Counted from the stretch's first letter, positions 15,256-23,673 are shown. The stretch is DNA of 43,060 nucleotides from Candidatus Avoscillospira avicola (GCA_018712245.1 DVHE01000060.1:1-43060), one strand, 5' to 3'. A program made the numbers and translations. Notes: generated by a model from the sequence alone, not told the origin.

Positions 15256-16471
15256 AATTTTACGGCCCCTGGCCGCCCGATACCATGAGGCGGCCCAGTC
15301 GGAGGAGAACCGCGCCCATATGCAGCTGCACCGGGATATCAACGAAAAGCGGGGCGGACGGCCCATCGTACTCATTGACGAGATTCCCTGGCACGAAATG
15401 AACTTTGATGGGTCGCTCACGCTGCGGTGTCAGGACCCCTATCTCCGGGAAGTGGAGCAGTATCTGCGGCGGCAGCTCTACCAATGGGACCATATGCGGG
15501 CGGACATGGTGCTGCCGCCCTGGTATGGCGTGGAGAAGGTGGTACACACCACCGACTGCGGCGTGACCATTGCGTGCCAGGAGGTCAAGGGGGAGGAGGG
15601 GGCGGTCCAGTCCCACCGCTACGTGGGACAGTTCGAGACCATGGAGGACCTGCAGAAGCTCCACAACGAGACCGTGACCTATGACGCGGCCGAGACCGCG
15701 CGGCGGCTGGCCCTGGCGGAGGAGGCCATCGGGACAGAGCTGCCGGTGCGCGTGGTGGGCATCTCCGCCGGGTATGGGACTGCCTGCAAAACCTGGGATG
15801 ACATCGCCCAGCTGGTGCCGCTGGAGGACCTGCTGATGCGGCTCCTGATCGACCCGGACTTTATGCACGCCCTGGCCGGGAAGCTGACGGACATTTTGCT
15901 GGACTGCTACCGGCAGTATGACAGCCTGGGCCTGTGGGAGACGGAGGCCTTCTGGCTCCATGGAACTGCCGCGCTGACGGACGGCTTTGAAGCGCCGGAC
16001 GGCAACCCGGCCCGCCGGAACGTCTGGGGTCGCGGCCTGGCGCAGATTCTCTCCAGCGTGTCGCCGGAAATGCACGAGGAATTTGACATTGTCTATCAGC
16101 AGCGGGCCCAGGCCGGGTTTGGCCGGGTGTATTACGGCTGCTGCGAGCCGCTGGATCAGAAGCTGGAGCAGGTGGAAAAGGTCCCCAATCTCTGGAAGAT
16201 CTCCATTTCGCCCTGGGCCAATGTGGACACGGCGGCAGAGTTTATCGGCGGCCGCTATGTGCTGGCGGCCAAGCCCTCGCCTTCAAACCTGGCGGGCAGC
16301 AGGCTGGATGAGGATGTGGTTCGCGGAGAACTGCGCCGCATCGTGGACGCCTGCCGCCGCAATGGATGCAGCTGCGATATCGCACTGAAGGATATCTCCA
16401 CTGTACACGGAAAACCGGAGAATCTCTTCCGCTGGCAGGAACTGGCCATGGAGGCCGTGCAGGCATTCTGA
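15242..16471 (+). CDS. Uroporphyrinogen decarboxylase / methyltransferase superfamily protein
   Basis: A 409-residue protein of the UROD/MtaA/CmuA superfamily, recognised by overall pattern rather than by a decisive motif. It lacks the N-terminal arginine-rich substrate block of true HemE. It has Cys300-Cys301 in YYGCCEPLD and Cys376 and Cys378 near the C-terminus; the superfamily's methyltransferases bind zinc through His/Cys ligands, so a metal site is plausible. The start overlaps the end of GH43, implying coupled translation. No heme, corrinoid or methanogenesis genes are near. Relatives of this type recur in Firmicute carbohydrate loci without a known reaction; a sugar or methyl-group modification is only a guess. 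Confidence 0.78.
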   Translation: MTDAEILRPLAARYHEAAQSEENRAHMQLHRDINEKRGGRPIVLIDEIPWHEMNFDGSLTLRCQDPYLREVEQYLRRQLYQWDHMRADMVLPPWYGVEKVVHTTDCGVTIACQEVKGEEGAVQSHRYVGQFETMEDLQKLHNETVTYDAAETARRLALAEEAIGTELPVRVVGISAGYGTACKTWDDIAQLVPLEDLLMRLLIDPDFMHALAGKLTDILLDCYRQYDSLGLWETEAFWLHGTAALTDGFEAPDGNPARRNVWGRGLAQILSSVSPEMHEEFDIVYQQRAQAGFGRVYYGCCEPLDQKLEQVEKVPNLWKISISPWANVDTAAEFIGGRYVLAAKPSPSNLAGSRLDEDVVRGELRRIVDACRRNGCSCDIALKDISTVHGKPENLFRWQELAMEAVQAF

Positions 16472-16499
16472 CGAACTGAATCTGAGAATATAAAACGAC

Positions 16500-16530
16500 G
16501 CGCGGTCCGCCGGGAACGGCGGGCTGCGCG
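16500..16530. repeat. GC-rich hairpin, copy 1 of a duplicated element
   Basis: A GCGC-rich stem around GGGAAC. The same 31-nt sequence recurs at 16696-16726 with a single G/A difference. It lies 29 nt after the UROD-like gene and may be part of its 3' end structure. Confidence 0.6.
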
Positions 16531-16531
16531 A

Positions 16532-16563
16532 CAGCGGGGCGAAAAAGTCTTTTTGCCCCGCTG
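16532..16563. terminator. Hairpin downstream of the UROD-like gene
   Basis: CAGCGGGGC (16532-16540) pairs with GCCCCGCTG (16555-16563) and encloses A5/T5 tracts that can extend the stem. It follows the GH43 operon and precedes another hairpin at 16569-16599 (13-bp perfect stem, 5-nt loop). Confidence 0.5.
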
Positions 16564-16568
16564 CCTTC

Positions 16569-16599
16569 GTTTTTGCAACTTTGGAAAAGTTGCAAAAAC
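16569..16599. repeat. Perfect 13-bp hairpin
   Basis: GTTTTTGCAACTT (16569-16581) pairs perfectly with AAGTTGCAAAAAC (16587-16599) around TTGGA. It resembles the AT-rich stem at 98-122, so it is probably a dispersed intergenic palindrome, although it also has a T-run in its first arm. Confidence 0.55.
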
Positions 16600-16695
16600 G
16601 CCCTGATTGGACGTGCGGTGGGCTTTTTGCCCCCCGCACACACCCCCCGCTGCTCTGCCGCGGCAGTCTATAGCGAGGTTCTTGGACAGTCTCAC

Positions 16696-16735
16696 GCGCA
16701 GTCCGCCGGGAACGGCGGGCTGCGCGACTTTTTTG
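16696..16735 (+). terminator. Intrinsic terminator, copy 2 of the duplicated hairpin
   Basis: GCGCAG-CCGCC (16696-16706) pairs with GGCGG-CTGCGC (16714-16725) around a GGGAAC-containing loop, followed by six T residues (16729-16734). It is a good + strand terminator closing the GH43/UROD-like operon against the convergent response regulator gene, whose stop is 2 nt away. Confidence 0.75.
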
Positions 16736-16736
16736 C

Positions 16737-18239
16737 TCAGGGAACGCGCTTTTCCTCGGACGTTTGCATCTGGGAAGGAGAGACGCCGGTGATGCGCCGG
16801 AACACCTTGGTAAAATAGTATACATCCCGGAAGCCCAGAGCCTCGGCGACCTGGTGTACGGTGGCGTCGGGGCTTTCCTGCAGCATGGCCTGGGCGCGGC
16901 TGATCTTCATCCTGGTGAAGTAGTCCATCAGCGTCATGTTTTTGGCCTGCTTGAACACCCGGCAGAGATACACCTTGGAAAAGTTGAACTGTTCGGAGAG
17001 GTCCTGCAGCGTGATATTTTCGGAGAGATGCTTTTGGAAATACTGCTCAATGGAGGCCACCAGCTGCTCCTTGCCGTCGGCGCCGAGGGACGCGTCCTTG
17101 GGCCCGAAGAGCTCCAGCAGCAGCACCGAGAAGCCGGAGGCCAGGGCCTCATAGGTGGAGGAGAAGCAGAGGAGATTTTCGACAATCAGCTCATTTTCAG
17201 CGATCTGGGTCGTGGTTTGCAGCTCCTGCCGAATGCTGGAGAGGAGAAACAGCAGGTCCTGCTGAATCAGGTAAAGGGGGCGCTGATGCTCCTCCCAGGC
17301 CCGGGCCAGCTTTCGGCAGGAGGCCCGCAGCAGCGCCGCGTCGCCCTGGCGCACCAGGGAGGTGAGCAGGGTGGCGTGTTCTGAAAGGGGAAAACCGGGG
17401 CGCGGACGCTCGTTGCGGCAGACGCCGGTCTTCCCCAGCATGATCCCCCGGGCGGCGATTTTGCGGCAGCTGCGCAGGGCGCGGGCGAGATCGTCGCGGT
17501 CGGAGACGGTACAGTAGGCGGTAACCGGCGCGTGGTACGCAGCGGCGAGCTGCGGCAGCAGGCTTTCGACGACGGCGCGGAGATGGTCCTCGTTGCCGGT
17601 GTACTGCCCCAGAACCACGGCCTTTTCGTTGGAAAAAATACCGTCCAGGCAGGCCTGCCTGGACACCTGCGGAAAGGCGCGCTGGAAGAGGGGCTGCAGC
17701 TCAGCGGCGGGGAAATAGGGGAAATCGGGATGGAATATATAGTCCGCGCTGGAGAGCGCGTTGGAAAAGATCAGATATACAAGGCCATAGGGCGGCTGGC
17801 AGCCGGGGGCCGGCAGCTCAAAGTCGGCGGGGCCGGCGGGCAGTCCCGTTGGTTGGGCTTGCCCGGACTGCCGGAGCGCGGCGGCACATTTGGCGAGACA
17901 TGCCTGGAGGCTCTCCAGCTCCACCGGCTTGAGCAGATAGTCCTGTACGCCCAGCCGGATGGCACTTTGGGCAAAGGAGAAATCGGCGTAGCCGCTGACC
18001 AGCACCGTGATGGCGCGGAAGCCGGCGCTTTGCAGCTTTTCCAGCAGGGTAATGCCGTCCATATCCGGCATGCGGATATCCGACAGGACCACATCGGGCT
18101 TGGATTCTAAAATCCGGCCATAGGCCTCCAACCCGTTGGTGGCGGTACCGATGATCTCATAGGAAGCGTCGAGGGATAAGATTTTCTGTTTTAAGGTACG
18201 GAGTACCAGTACCTCGTCTTCGACCAAAAAGATGCGCAT
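16737..18239 (-). CDS. YesN-type AraC-family response regulator
   Basis: A 500-residue regulator. The receiver domain (1-120) has the acidic pair E7/D8, phospho-acceptor D54 in SDIRMPD and the switch Lys in LLKPVE near 104. A long variable middle (about 150-390) resembles the linker typical of YesN-like proteins. The C-terminal 100 residues hold two AraC helix-turn-helix units (NITLQDLSEQFNFSKVYLCR, then VHQVAEALGFRDVYYFTKVF). It should be phosphorylated by the kinase at 11534-13390 and activate the two glycan promoters facing the other way. Its own promoter is at 18295-18323. Confidence 0.94.
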   Translation of the reverse strand: MRIFLVEDEVLVLRTLKQKILSLDASYEIIGTATNGLEAYGRILESKPDVVLSDIRMPDMDGITLLEKLQSAGFRAITVLVSGYADFSFAQSAIRLGVQDYLLKPVELESLQACLAKCAAALRQSGQAQPTGLPAGPADFELPAPGCQPPYGLVYLIFSNALSSADYIFHPDFPYFPAAELQPLFQRAFPQVSRQACLDGIFSNEKAVVLGQYTGNEDHLRAVVESLLPQLAAAYHAPVTAYCTVSDRDDLARALRSCRKIAARGIMLGKTGVCRNERPRPGFPLSEHATLLTSLVRQGDAALLRASCRKLARAWEEHQRPLYLIQQDLLFLLSSIRQELQTTTQIAENELIVENLLCFSSTYEALASGFSVLLLELFGPKDASLGADGKEQLVASIEQYFQKHLSENITLQDLSEQFNFSKVYLCRVFKQAKNMTLMDYFTRMKISRAQAMLQESPDATVHQVAEALGFRDVYYFTKVFRRITGVSPSQMQTSEEKRVP

Positions 18240-18294
18240 GACGCCAGCTCCTTTGCTGTTTTCCGGCGGATGGGAACGGTGAAATCATAAGCGT

Positions 18295-18323
18295 ATCATA
18301 CCATAAAACGCCGGGGATGCCAA
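18295..18323 (-). promoter_or_regulatory. Sigma-A promoter of the response regulator gene
   Basis: Minus strand TTGGCA (18318-18323), 17-nt spacer, TATGAT (18295-18300) with a TGG extension. It is close to consensus, so the regulator is likely made constitutively. It lies 56 nt before the start codon. Confidence 0.75.
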
Positions 18324-18349
18324 ACCGCGAAGGGGTAACCCGCGGAAGA

Positions 18350-18391
18350 GGATAAGATTTTCTAACATGGAGTTTACGATTTTTCAATGGG
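18350..18391 (+). promoter_or_regulatory. Candidate operator upstream of the sugar-uptake operon
   Basis: GGATAAGATTTTCTAACATGG (18350-18370) resembles the block at 13528-13550. GATTTT recurs 22 nt later (18356 and 18378), each followed by a CATGG or AATGG element. Direct repeats two helical turns apart are typical of AraC-type sites. The second half overlaps the -35 region of the promoter. Confidence 0.35.
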
Positions 18392-18409
18392 GGCGGTGCA
18401 GTATATGAT
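18381..18409 (+). promoter_or_regulatory. Promoter of the sugar-binding protein operon
   Basis: TTTTCA (18381-18386), 17-nt spacer, TATGAT (18404-18409). The -35 is moderate. It would give a leader of about 160 nt before the ATG at 18577; no riboswitch is recognisable there. The 337-bp gap to the divergent regulator gene holds both promoters and the candidate operator. Confidence 0.6.
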
Positions 18410-18576
18410 TTTTAATAACCTGGATGCTTTCTGCCATTCATTTTCGCGGGATCGAACCTTACAATAAAGGCATGAAGCGGCGTAAGCCAAACTCCCGTTG
18501 CACGTTTGCCGAGGAATGGACCGGGTCCGGAATCGGCAAGGCAAACTGTGAAAAAGAAAACAAGGAGGAACTGTAC

Positions 18577-19947
18577 ATGAAAAAATGGATCGCATTGCTT
18601 CTGGCACTGACCATGCTGACAGGCCTGACGGCTTGCAGCAAGCCGGCGGAGCAAACCACGGAAGACTCCCAGACAGAAACATCAACCGAGACTGAGACCG
18701 ATACCACCACCGATACCGAGACCGAGACCGCCCCTGAGGAAGAGGGCCTCTCCGGCAAGCTGGTGTTCTGGACCCAGTGGAACGAGACCGAGACCCAGGG
18801 CCAGGTGTTCCAGGAATACGCCGATGACTTCATGGCACTCCATGAGGGCGTGGAGATCGAAATCCAGTTCTGCGGCCGCGACATCGACAAGACCCTCAAG
18901 GCTGCCCTGGACGGCGGCGAAGTGATCGACATTTACGACTATCCTCTGGCCTATGGCGCCGAGCTGGCCGACAAGACCCTGGACCTCACCGAGTACCTGA
19001 AGAAGCCCTACAGCTCCACCGACGGCAAGACTCTGGAGGAGGTCATCTCTCCCGCGCTGTTGGCCACCGCCAAGGCCCAGACCCAGACCCAGGATCAGCA
19101 GCTGGCCGTGGGCTATTCTCCCTACCTGCTCTCCTTTATGTACAACGCCGATATCTTTGAGCAGGCCGGCGTGACCGCTGCCCCCACCACCTGGGAAGAG
19201 CTGGACGCCGTCTGCGCCGCCATCAAGGAGCAGGGCATCGCCCCCATCACCTTTGACGACGCTTATTCCTACTGGCTGGCCGGCATGTATCTCTCCCGTG
19301 AAAAGGGCGAGGACTTCATCGCTGAGCTGATTGCCGACACCACCGGCGAGATGTGGCGCGACGAGGCCGTTGTCAAGATGGCCAAGGCCTTTGAGGACTT
19401 TGCCAACAAGGGCTACTTCCACGAGAACGTCGGCGGCAACAAGTGGCCCGCCGGTCAGATCGACCTGGGCACCGGCAAGGCTGCCATGTACTACAACGCC
19501 ACCTGGCTGCCCAACGAGATCCGCGACACCACCGGCCCTGACTTCAACTGGGGCGCCTTCACCTATCCCGACACCAACCCCGGCGCGGGCACCAGCTCTG
19601 TCGACTCCGAGGCCGGCGGCTCCAGTATGCTGGCTGTCTCCAAGTCCTGCGCCAAACCGGAGCTGGCCATGGAGTTCATCGCCTTCATGTACACCCCTGA
19701 AAATGACCAGAAGATGGTGGAAATGACTGCGTCCATCCCCTCCGGTTCGACCACGCCCTGGCCTGACGAGCTGGTCAATGTGCAGCCTGTGTTCAACTCC
19801 GTCACCAGCATTCTGAAGGTGGCTGGCGGTATCGACGCCAATGCCGATATCAAGGCGCTCCTCTCCGAGAATGTGATTCAGCTTTGTGCCGGCAAGATCA
19901 CGGCTGACCAGTTTGTGGAAAACATGGTTGCCGCAACCAAGCAGTAA
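18577..19947 (+). CDS. Sugar ABC transporter substrate-binding lipoprotein
   Basis: A 456-residue family 1-type extracellular solute-binding protein. A lipoprotein signal peptide ends in LTGLTAC, with Cys about residue 20 as the lipidation site. A Thr/Glu-rich low-complexity linker follows (about 24-55), then the binding domain (about 60-455) opening with KLVFWTQWNETE. The start is fixed by AAGGAGGAA 6 nt upstream; an upstream extension of the frame lacks these. It lies before two permeases and is separated from them by a hairpin terminator, which would give more binding protein than permease. The ligand is probably an oligosaccharide released by the GH101 enzyme; this is inference. Confidence 0.94.
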   Translation: MKKWIALLLALTMLTGLTACSKPAEQTTEDSQTETSTETETDTTTDTETETAPEEEGLSGKLVFWTQWNETETQGQVFQEYADDFMALHEGVEIEIQFCGRDIDKTLKAALDGGEVIDIYDYPLAYGAELADKTLDLTEYLKKPYSSTDGKTLEEVISPALLATAKAQTQTQDQQLAVGYSPYLLSFMYNADIFEQAGVTAAPTTWEELDAVCAAIKEQGIAPITFDDAYSYWLAGMYLSREKGEDFIAELIADTTGEMWRDEAVVKMAKAFEDFANKGYFHENVGGNKWPAGQIDLGTGKAAMYYNATWLPNEIRDTTGPDFNWGAFTYPDTNPGAGTSSVDSEAGGSSMLAVSKSCAKPELAMEFIAFMYTPENDQKMVEMTASIPSGSTTPWPDELVNVQPVFNSVTSILKVAGGIDANADIKALLSENVIQLCAGKITADQFVENMVAATKQ

Positions 19948-19959
19948 CAGAAAACACCT

Positions 19960-20012
19960 GGAGGCCACAGACGCCCGGCACAAAGACCGGAGTGCCCTGT
20001 GGCCTCCTTTTT
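19960..20012 (+). terminator. Partial terminator between binding protein and permeases
   Basis: GGAGGCCACAG (19960-19970) pairs perfectly with CTGTGGCCTCC (19997-20007), followed by TTTTT. An inner CCGG/CCGG pair also lies in the loop. The permeases downstream show no strong promoter of their own, so leaky termination probably sets the ratio of binding protein to permease. Confidence 0.8.
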
Positions 20013-20085
20013 CCGGCAGGCCCATACTCGCTGTGGGCGTGCCGGAGAAAGAGACGGGATTGGATGGATTGGAGGGAAAACGTCT

Positions 20086-21009
20086 TTGAAACGAAATCGT
20101 AGATTATTTATTTTCAGCTTTTTGGCGCCGGCGGTGTTCTGTGTTCTGCTGGTGTTCCTCTATCCCGCAGTGCGGACCGTCATCATGAGCTTTTTCGACG
20201 TGCGGTTTATCACCGACTCCGTGGACCAGTGGACCATGGTGGGTCTGGAAAACTACCGCACGCTTTTCGGCAGCTCTGTCTTCCAGCGGTCCCTGTGGAA
20301 TATTCTGAAAATCTGGATCATCGAGGGCGCGGCGGTGCTGGCCCTGGCCATGATCTTTGCCGTGATTCTCACGTCGGGCATTAAGGGTAAGGGCTTTTTC
20401 CGGGCCATGCTGTATCTGCCCAATGTCATCTCTGTGGTGGCCCTGGCCACCATGTGGCTTCAGTACGTGTTCAACAACCAGTACGGCCTTTTTAAGAGTC
20501 TGTTTACCTGGCTGGGCTGGGACGCGATGGCAGCCTTCCAGTGGACGGCGCCGGAGAATCTCTTCCTCTCTATGATGATTGCCTACGCCTTCGGCTCGGT
20601 GGGCTTTTATGTGCTGATTCTTGTGGCTGGCATCGACGGCCTGCCCAAGGACTACGAGGAGGCAGCCAAGCTGGACGGCGCGGGCGCAGTGCGGCGGCTG
20701 TTTTACATCACCATCCCCCTTTTGAAGGATATCATCAAGCGCTGCATCGTCCTCTGGTCCGCCGGCGCCATCGGCTTCTTTGTCTACTCTTCTCTCTTCT
20801 CCTTCAACACGGAGATGGCCACGGTGACGCCCATTGTCTATATGTATGAAATCGTCTTCGGCAAGGCTGTCGGCGCCACGACCGCCAAGCTCAACGCCGG
20901 CGGCGGCGCTGCGGTGGGCGTCATTGTCATGGTACTGGTATTACTCGTCAATGTGGTACTGAACCTCTTAATCAAAACGGAGAGCGATCAGAAAGGAGGC
21001 GAGGACTGA
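20086..21009 (+). CDS. Sugar ABC transporter permease, MalF/UgpA type
   Basis: A 307-residue integral membrane protein with six predicted helices and the BPD inner-membrane signature EEAAKLDGAGAVRRLF near 200. The start is a TTG at 20086, with GGAGGG 9 nt before it; the frame is open upstream from 19999, but that part lies in the terminator region and reads unlike a permease. The protein begins with a basic KRNRR and goes straight into the first helix. Its stop overlaps the next start (TGATG), so the two permeases are translated together and probably form a heterodimer. No ATPase gene is adjacent. Confidence 0.92.
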   Translation: MKRNRRLFIFSFLAPAVFCVLLVFLYPAVRTVIMSFFDVRFITDSVDQWTMVGLENYRTLFGSSVFQRSLWNILKIWIIEGAAVLALAMIFAVILTSGIKGKGFFRAMLYLPNVISVVALATMWLQYVFNNQYGLFKSLFTWLGWDAMAAFQWTAPENLFLSMMIAYAFGSVGFYVLILVAGIDGLPKDYEEAAKLDGAGAVRRLFYITIPLLKDIIKRCIVLWSAGAIGFFVYSSLFSFNTEMATVTPIVYMYEIVFGKAVGATTAKLNAGGGAAVGVIVMVLVLLVNVVLNLLIKTESDQKGGED

Positions 21010-21869
21010 TGGCTCGAGCCCATCATACAGGCAGTCTGGAACGCCGGCGGCAGATCAGTCTGCTGCCTGGCTATGTGCTGCTGCTGATCTGGCTGGTGTT
21101 TACCGTGGTGATGATCGGCTGGATCGTGCTGGCTTCCTTCAGCACCACCAGCGAGATCTTTACCGGCGCCCTGCTGGAGAGCGGCTTCCACTTTGAGAAC
21201 TACATCCGCGTCCTGGAAAAGCACAAGCTGGGCCTCTACTTTATCAACAGCTTGATCTACAGTGTCTCCGCCTGTATCGGCATTGTGGTCATCGCCGCCC
21301 CGGCGGCCTATATTCTGGGCCGTTTCACGTTCCGGGGCAAGGGCGTTGTGACCAGCGCCTTTGTGACCTGTATGTCCATCCCCTCGGTCATGCTGATTCT
21401 GCCCCTGTTCAAAATGGCCACCTCGGCGCACCTCACCGGCACGCGGTGGGTGCTGATCCTGCTCTATATCTGCCTGAACGTGCCCTTCGGCGTGTTCTTC
21501 CTGACGGGCTTCTTCACGTCTCTGCCCAACGCGCTGGAGGAGGCGGCCTCCATCGACGGCTGCACGGACAACCAGGCCTTCTGGAAGGTCATGTTCCCTC
21601 TGGCGCAGCCCGGCATCGTCACGCTGACCATTTTCAATTTTATGGGCATCTGGAACGAATACTTCATCGCCCTGATTTTCGGCAGCAATTCGGAGCTGCG
21701 CACCATCGCCACAGGCTTACAGTCCATCGTCCAGTCCATGAAGTACTCCGGCGACTGGGCCGGCCTGTTCGCGGGCGTGGTGGTTGCGTTCCTGCCCACC
21801 TTTATCCTCTACCTCTTCCTGTCCAATAAGATTATCGCCGGCGTCACCGGCGGCGCAGTAAAGGAATAA
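21009..21869 (+). CDS. Sugar ABC transporter permease, MalG/UgpE type
   Basis: A 286-residue second permease with six predicted helices and the EAA loop EEAASIDGCTDNQAFWKVMFPLAQP split near residue 180-200. It shares the start/stop overlap with the upstream permease. The motif contacts the cytoplasmic ATPase, which is not encoded here; in many Firmicutes a general MsmX-type ATPase elsewhere serves several such systems. A short 4-nt gap leads into the next gene, so the operon continues. Confidence 0.93.
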   Translation: MARAHHTGSLERRRQISLLPGYVLLLIWLVFTVVMIGWIVLASFSTTSEIFTGALLESGFHFENYIRVLEKHKLGLYFINSLIYSVSACIGIVVIAAPAAYILGRFTFRGKGVVTSAFVTCMSIPSVMLILPLFKMATSAHLTGTRWVLILLYICLNVPFGVFFLTGFFTSLPNALEEAASIDGCTDNQAFWKVMFPLAQPGIVTLTIFNFMGIWNEYFIALIFGSNSELRTIATGLQSIVQSMKYSGDWAGLFAGVVVAFLPTFILYLFLSNKIIAGVTGGAVKE

Positions 21870-21873
21870 TGCT

Positions 21874-23673
21874 ATGATTGTCAATTTGATTCACCGCCCG
21901 GCCCCGGGCAGCCAGTACGAGATGTTCCGCCTCCAGCAGGAGATGGCCCACAGCCTGGGGCTGAAGGTGACGCTGCTGCTGCCCTACGACTTTCTGTTCG
22001 ACGAGCGAACCCTCCGGGATGTGCGGGAGGACCATGCCCGCTACGGCGATGAGCTGGGCCTCTGGCTGGGGGAGCTGACCGGCGGCCACATGGCCCAGGA
22101 GGTGGAGAGTCCCGAACCCTTCCTGTGGCTTCACAGCCGGGACAATAAGGAGAAAATTCTCCGCGCCGCCCTGGGGAAATTCTCCGAGGCATTGGGCGGC
22201 CCCCCGGCTGCCTTCGGCGCCTACCATATGGACGCGATTTCCATGGAGCTGCTGCACCGGCTCTGCCCGACGGTGAAAATCACCATCGCCGGCTGCTTTG
22301 AGGAGGGCGTCAAGGTCTTCCACGGCTGCAACAACTCTTGGTACCTCTTCAACGAGGGCATGCCCTGGTTTCCCTGGTATCCGGCCAGGGAGAATTCCCT
22401 GCGCCCGGCGGTGACACCGGAGGAGTGGTGCGGCATCGTCGCGGTGCCGCATCTGGCCCGGGACCTGGCGCTCTCCTTCGAGGGACGCAACGACTTTTTC
22501 GCCAGTCACCCGGCCAATGTCCAGCGGGCCATGGCCAACGACGGCGCGACGGCGCCCTATGTGCTTAACCTGCTGGATGTCTACCGGTTCCAGGAGCGGC
22601 TCAACCAGGGCTTCTCCTATACCAACGTGTTTGTTGGCCCCAACTGGCTGTCCGGCAGTCCCTATGTGCAGGACTCCGACGAAGTGACCCAGGGGCTTTA
22701 CCGGGCGTACTTGGAGTACTTTGTCACCCTGCGGGAGCAGGGCAAGCTCCAGGATATGCACATGAGCGAATTTGCCGACTGGTTCCGATCCCATGTCCCG
22801 GTGGGAACGCCGCAGCTCTACGACGCCCGGGAAATCCTCTACGGCGGCGGGAAGCGCTATGTCTGGTACTGCGACAGCGACTTGCGGGTGACCTTCGACC
22901 TGTGCCAGGGCGGCTCCATCGGAGACCTGCGCCCCTTTGTGGCGCGGCTGCCCCGAAGCACCGGCGCCGACCGGCCGGAGAAGGCCATCGGGTCCAACCC
23001 GTACCTCATTCAATCCCAGTACCGGACGGGCAACGCCCACCATCATGCCGACGGCGCCCGCAGCACGCTGCTGCTGACCCACGGCGGCGAGACGCTGGAC
23101 CTGGCGGACGTTCCCGCCGCGGCGGCCCGGGTGGAGCGAAGCGACAGCGGCCTGGTGCTGGAGCTGAAGCCGGTGGAGCTGCGCTTCTCAGACGGCCTGG
23201 AGGTCGCGGTGCAGACGACGATTCGCGTGGAGCGGGGCGGCAAAATCCGGTTCTCCAGAGCGCTGGCCGCCTGCTCGCAGCCTGAGGCAGAGCTGCTGGC
23301 CACGGAGTATGTAAAGGGCTGCTGGGGTGTGACGGAGTACCCCGAGCCCATGGAGGGAATCGTCCTGCTGGTGCGGGGTGCGCGAGATACCGCAGAGCTG
23401 ACGTACCGCTACGGCGGCCGGACGCTGACGCTGCCGGAGGCCGCGGAGGCCGCCGCGGCGCTGCCGCAGCTGGGGACCACCCTGGGCCTGACGGCTGTGG
23501 CGGGCGAGACGGTCTGCGCCTCGGTGGATGAGGGCTACGTATTCAACCCCTATTATACCCTGCGGGTGCAGGGACGCATAACACGGGAGAAAGGAATGGA
23601 AACAGCGCTATGGCTGGAGAAAAACGATTTTTGTACCGCTGCCCCGTCTGCTTCGGCCGGGAAAACGACGTAG
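21874..23673 (+). CDS. Uncharacterised cytoplasmic protein of a glycan locus, possible (beta/alpha)-barrel
   Basis: I do not recognise this 599-residue family with certainty. There is no signal peptide or membrane helix. The first 330 residues look like a (beta/alpha)-barrel of the polysaccharide deacetylase or glycosidase kind: VTLLLPYDFLFDE, then GDELGLWLGE, AYHMDAISMELLHRL and WFPWYPARENS, with several conserved-looking His, Asp and Trp residues. Residues about 350-570 look like beta-sandwich sequence (many alternating hydrophobic strands, RVTFDLCQGGSIGDL). It starts 4 nt after the permease gene, so it is co-expressed with uptake and probably acts on an imported sugar. Its last 22 codons overlap the next gene in another frame. 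Confidence 0.7.
   Translation: MIVNLIHRPAPGSQYEMFRLQQEMAHSLGLKVTLLLPYDFLFDERTLRDVREDHARYGDELGLWLGELTGGHMAQEVESPEPFLWLHSRDNKEKILRAALGKFSEALGGPPAAFGAYHMDAISMELLHRLCPTVKITIAGCFEEGVKVFHGCNNSWYLFNEGMPWFPWYPARENSLRPAVTPEEWCGIVAVPHLARDLALSFEGRNDFFASHPANVQRAMANDGATAPYVLNLLDVYRFQERLNQGFSYTNVFVGPNWLSGSPYVQDSDEVTQGLYRAYLEYFVTLREQGKLQDMHMSEFADWFRSHVPVGTPQLYDAREILYGGGKRYVWYCDSDLRVTFDLCQGGSIGDLRPFVARLPRSTGADRPEKAIGSNPYLIQSQYRTGNAHHHADGARSTLLLTHGGETLDLADVPAAAARVERSDSGLVLELKPVELRFSDGLEVAVQTTIRVERGGKIRFSRALAACSQPEAELLATEYVKGCWGVTEYPEPMEGIVLLVRGARDTAELTYRYGGRTLTLPEAAEAAAALPQLGTTLGLTAVAGETVCASVDEGYVFNPYYTLRVQGRITREKGMETALWLEKNDFCTAAPSASAGKTT

Noticed and set aside
13435-15420. A 661-residue open frame opposite the GH43 gene
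   Set aside because: The plus-strand frame has full GH43 catalytic residues; the minus frame has no domain and is a compositional artefact.
15242-16471. Housekeeping uroporphyrinogen decarboxylase (hemE)
   Set aside because: The N-terminal HemE substrate motif is missing, and the gene is coupled to a glycosidase with no heme genes around.
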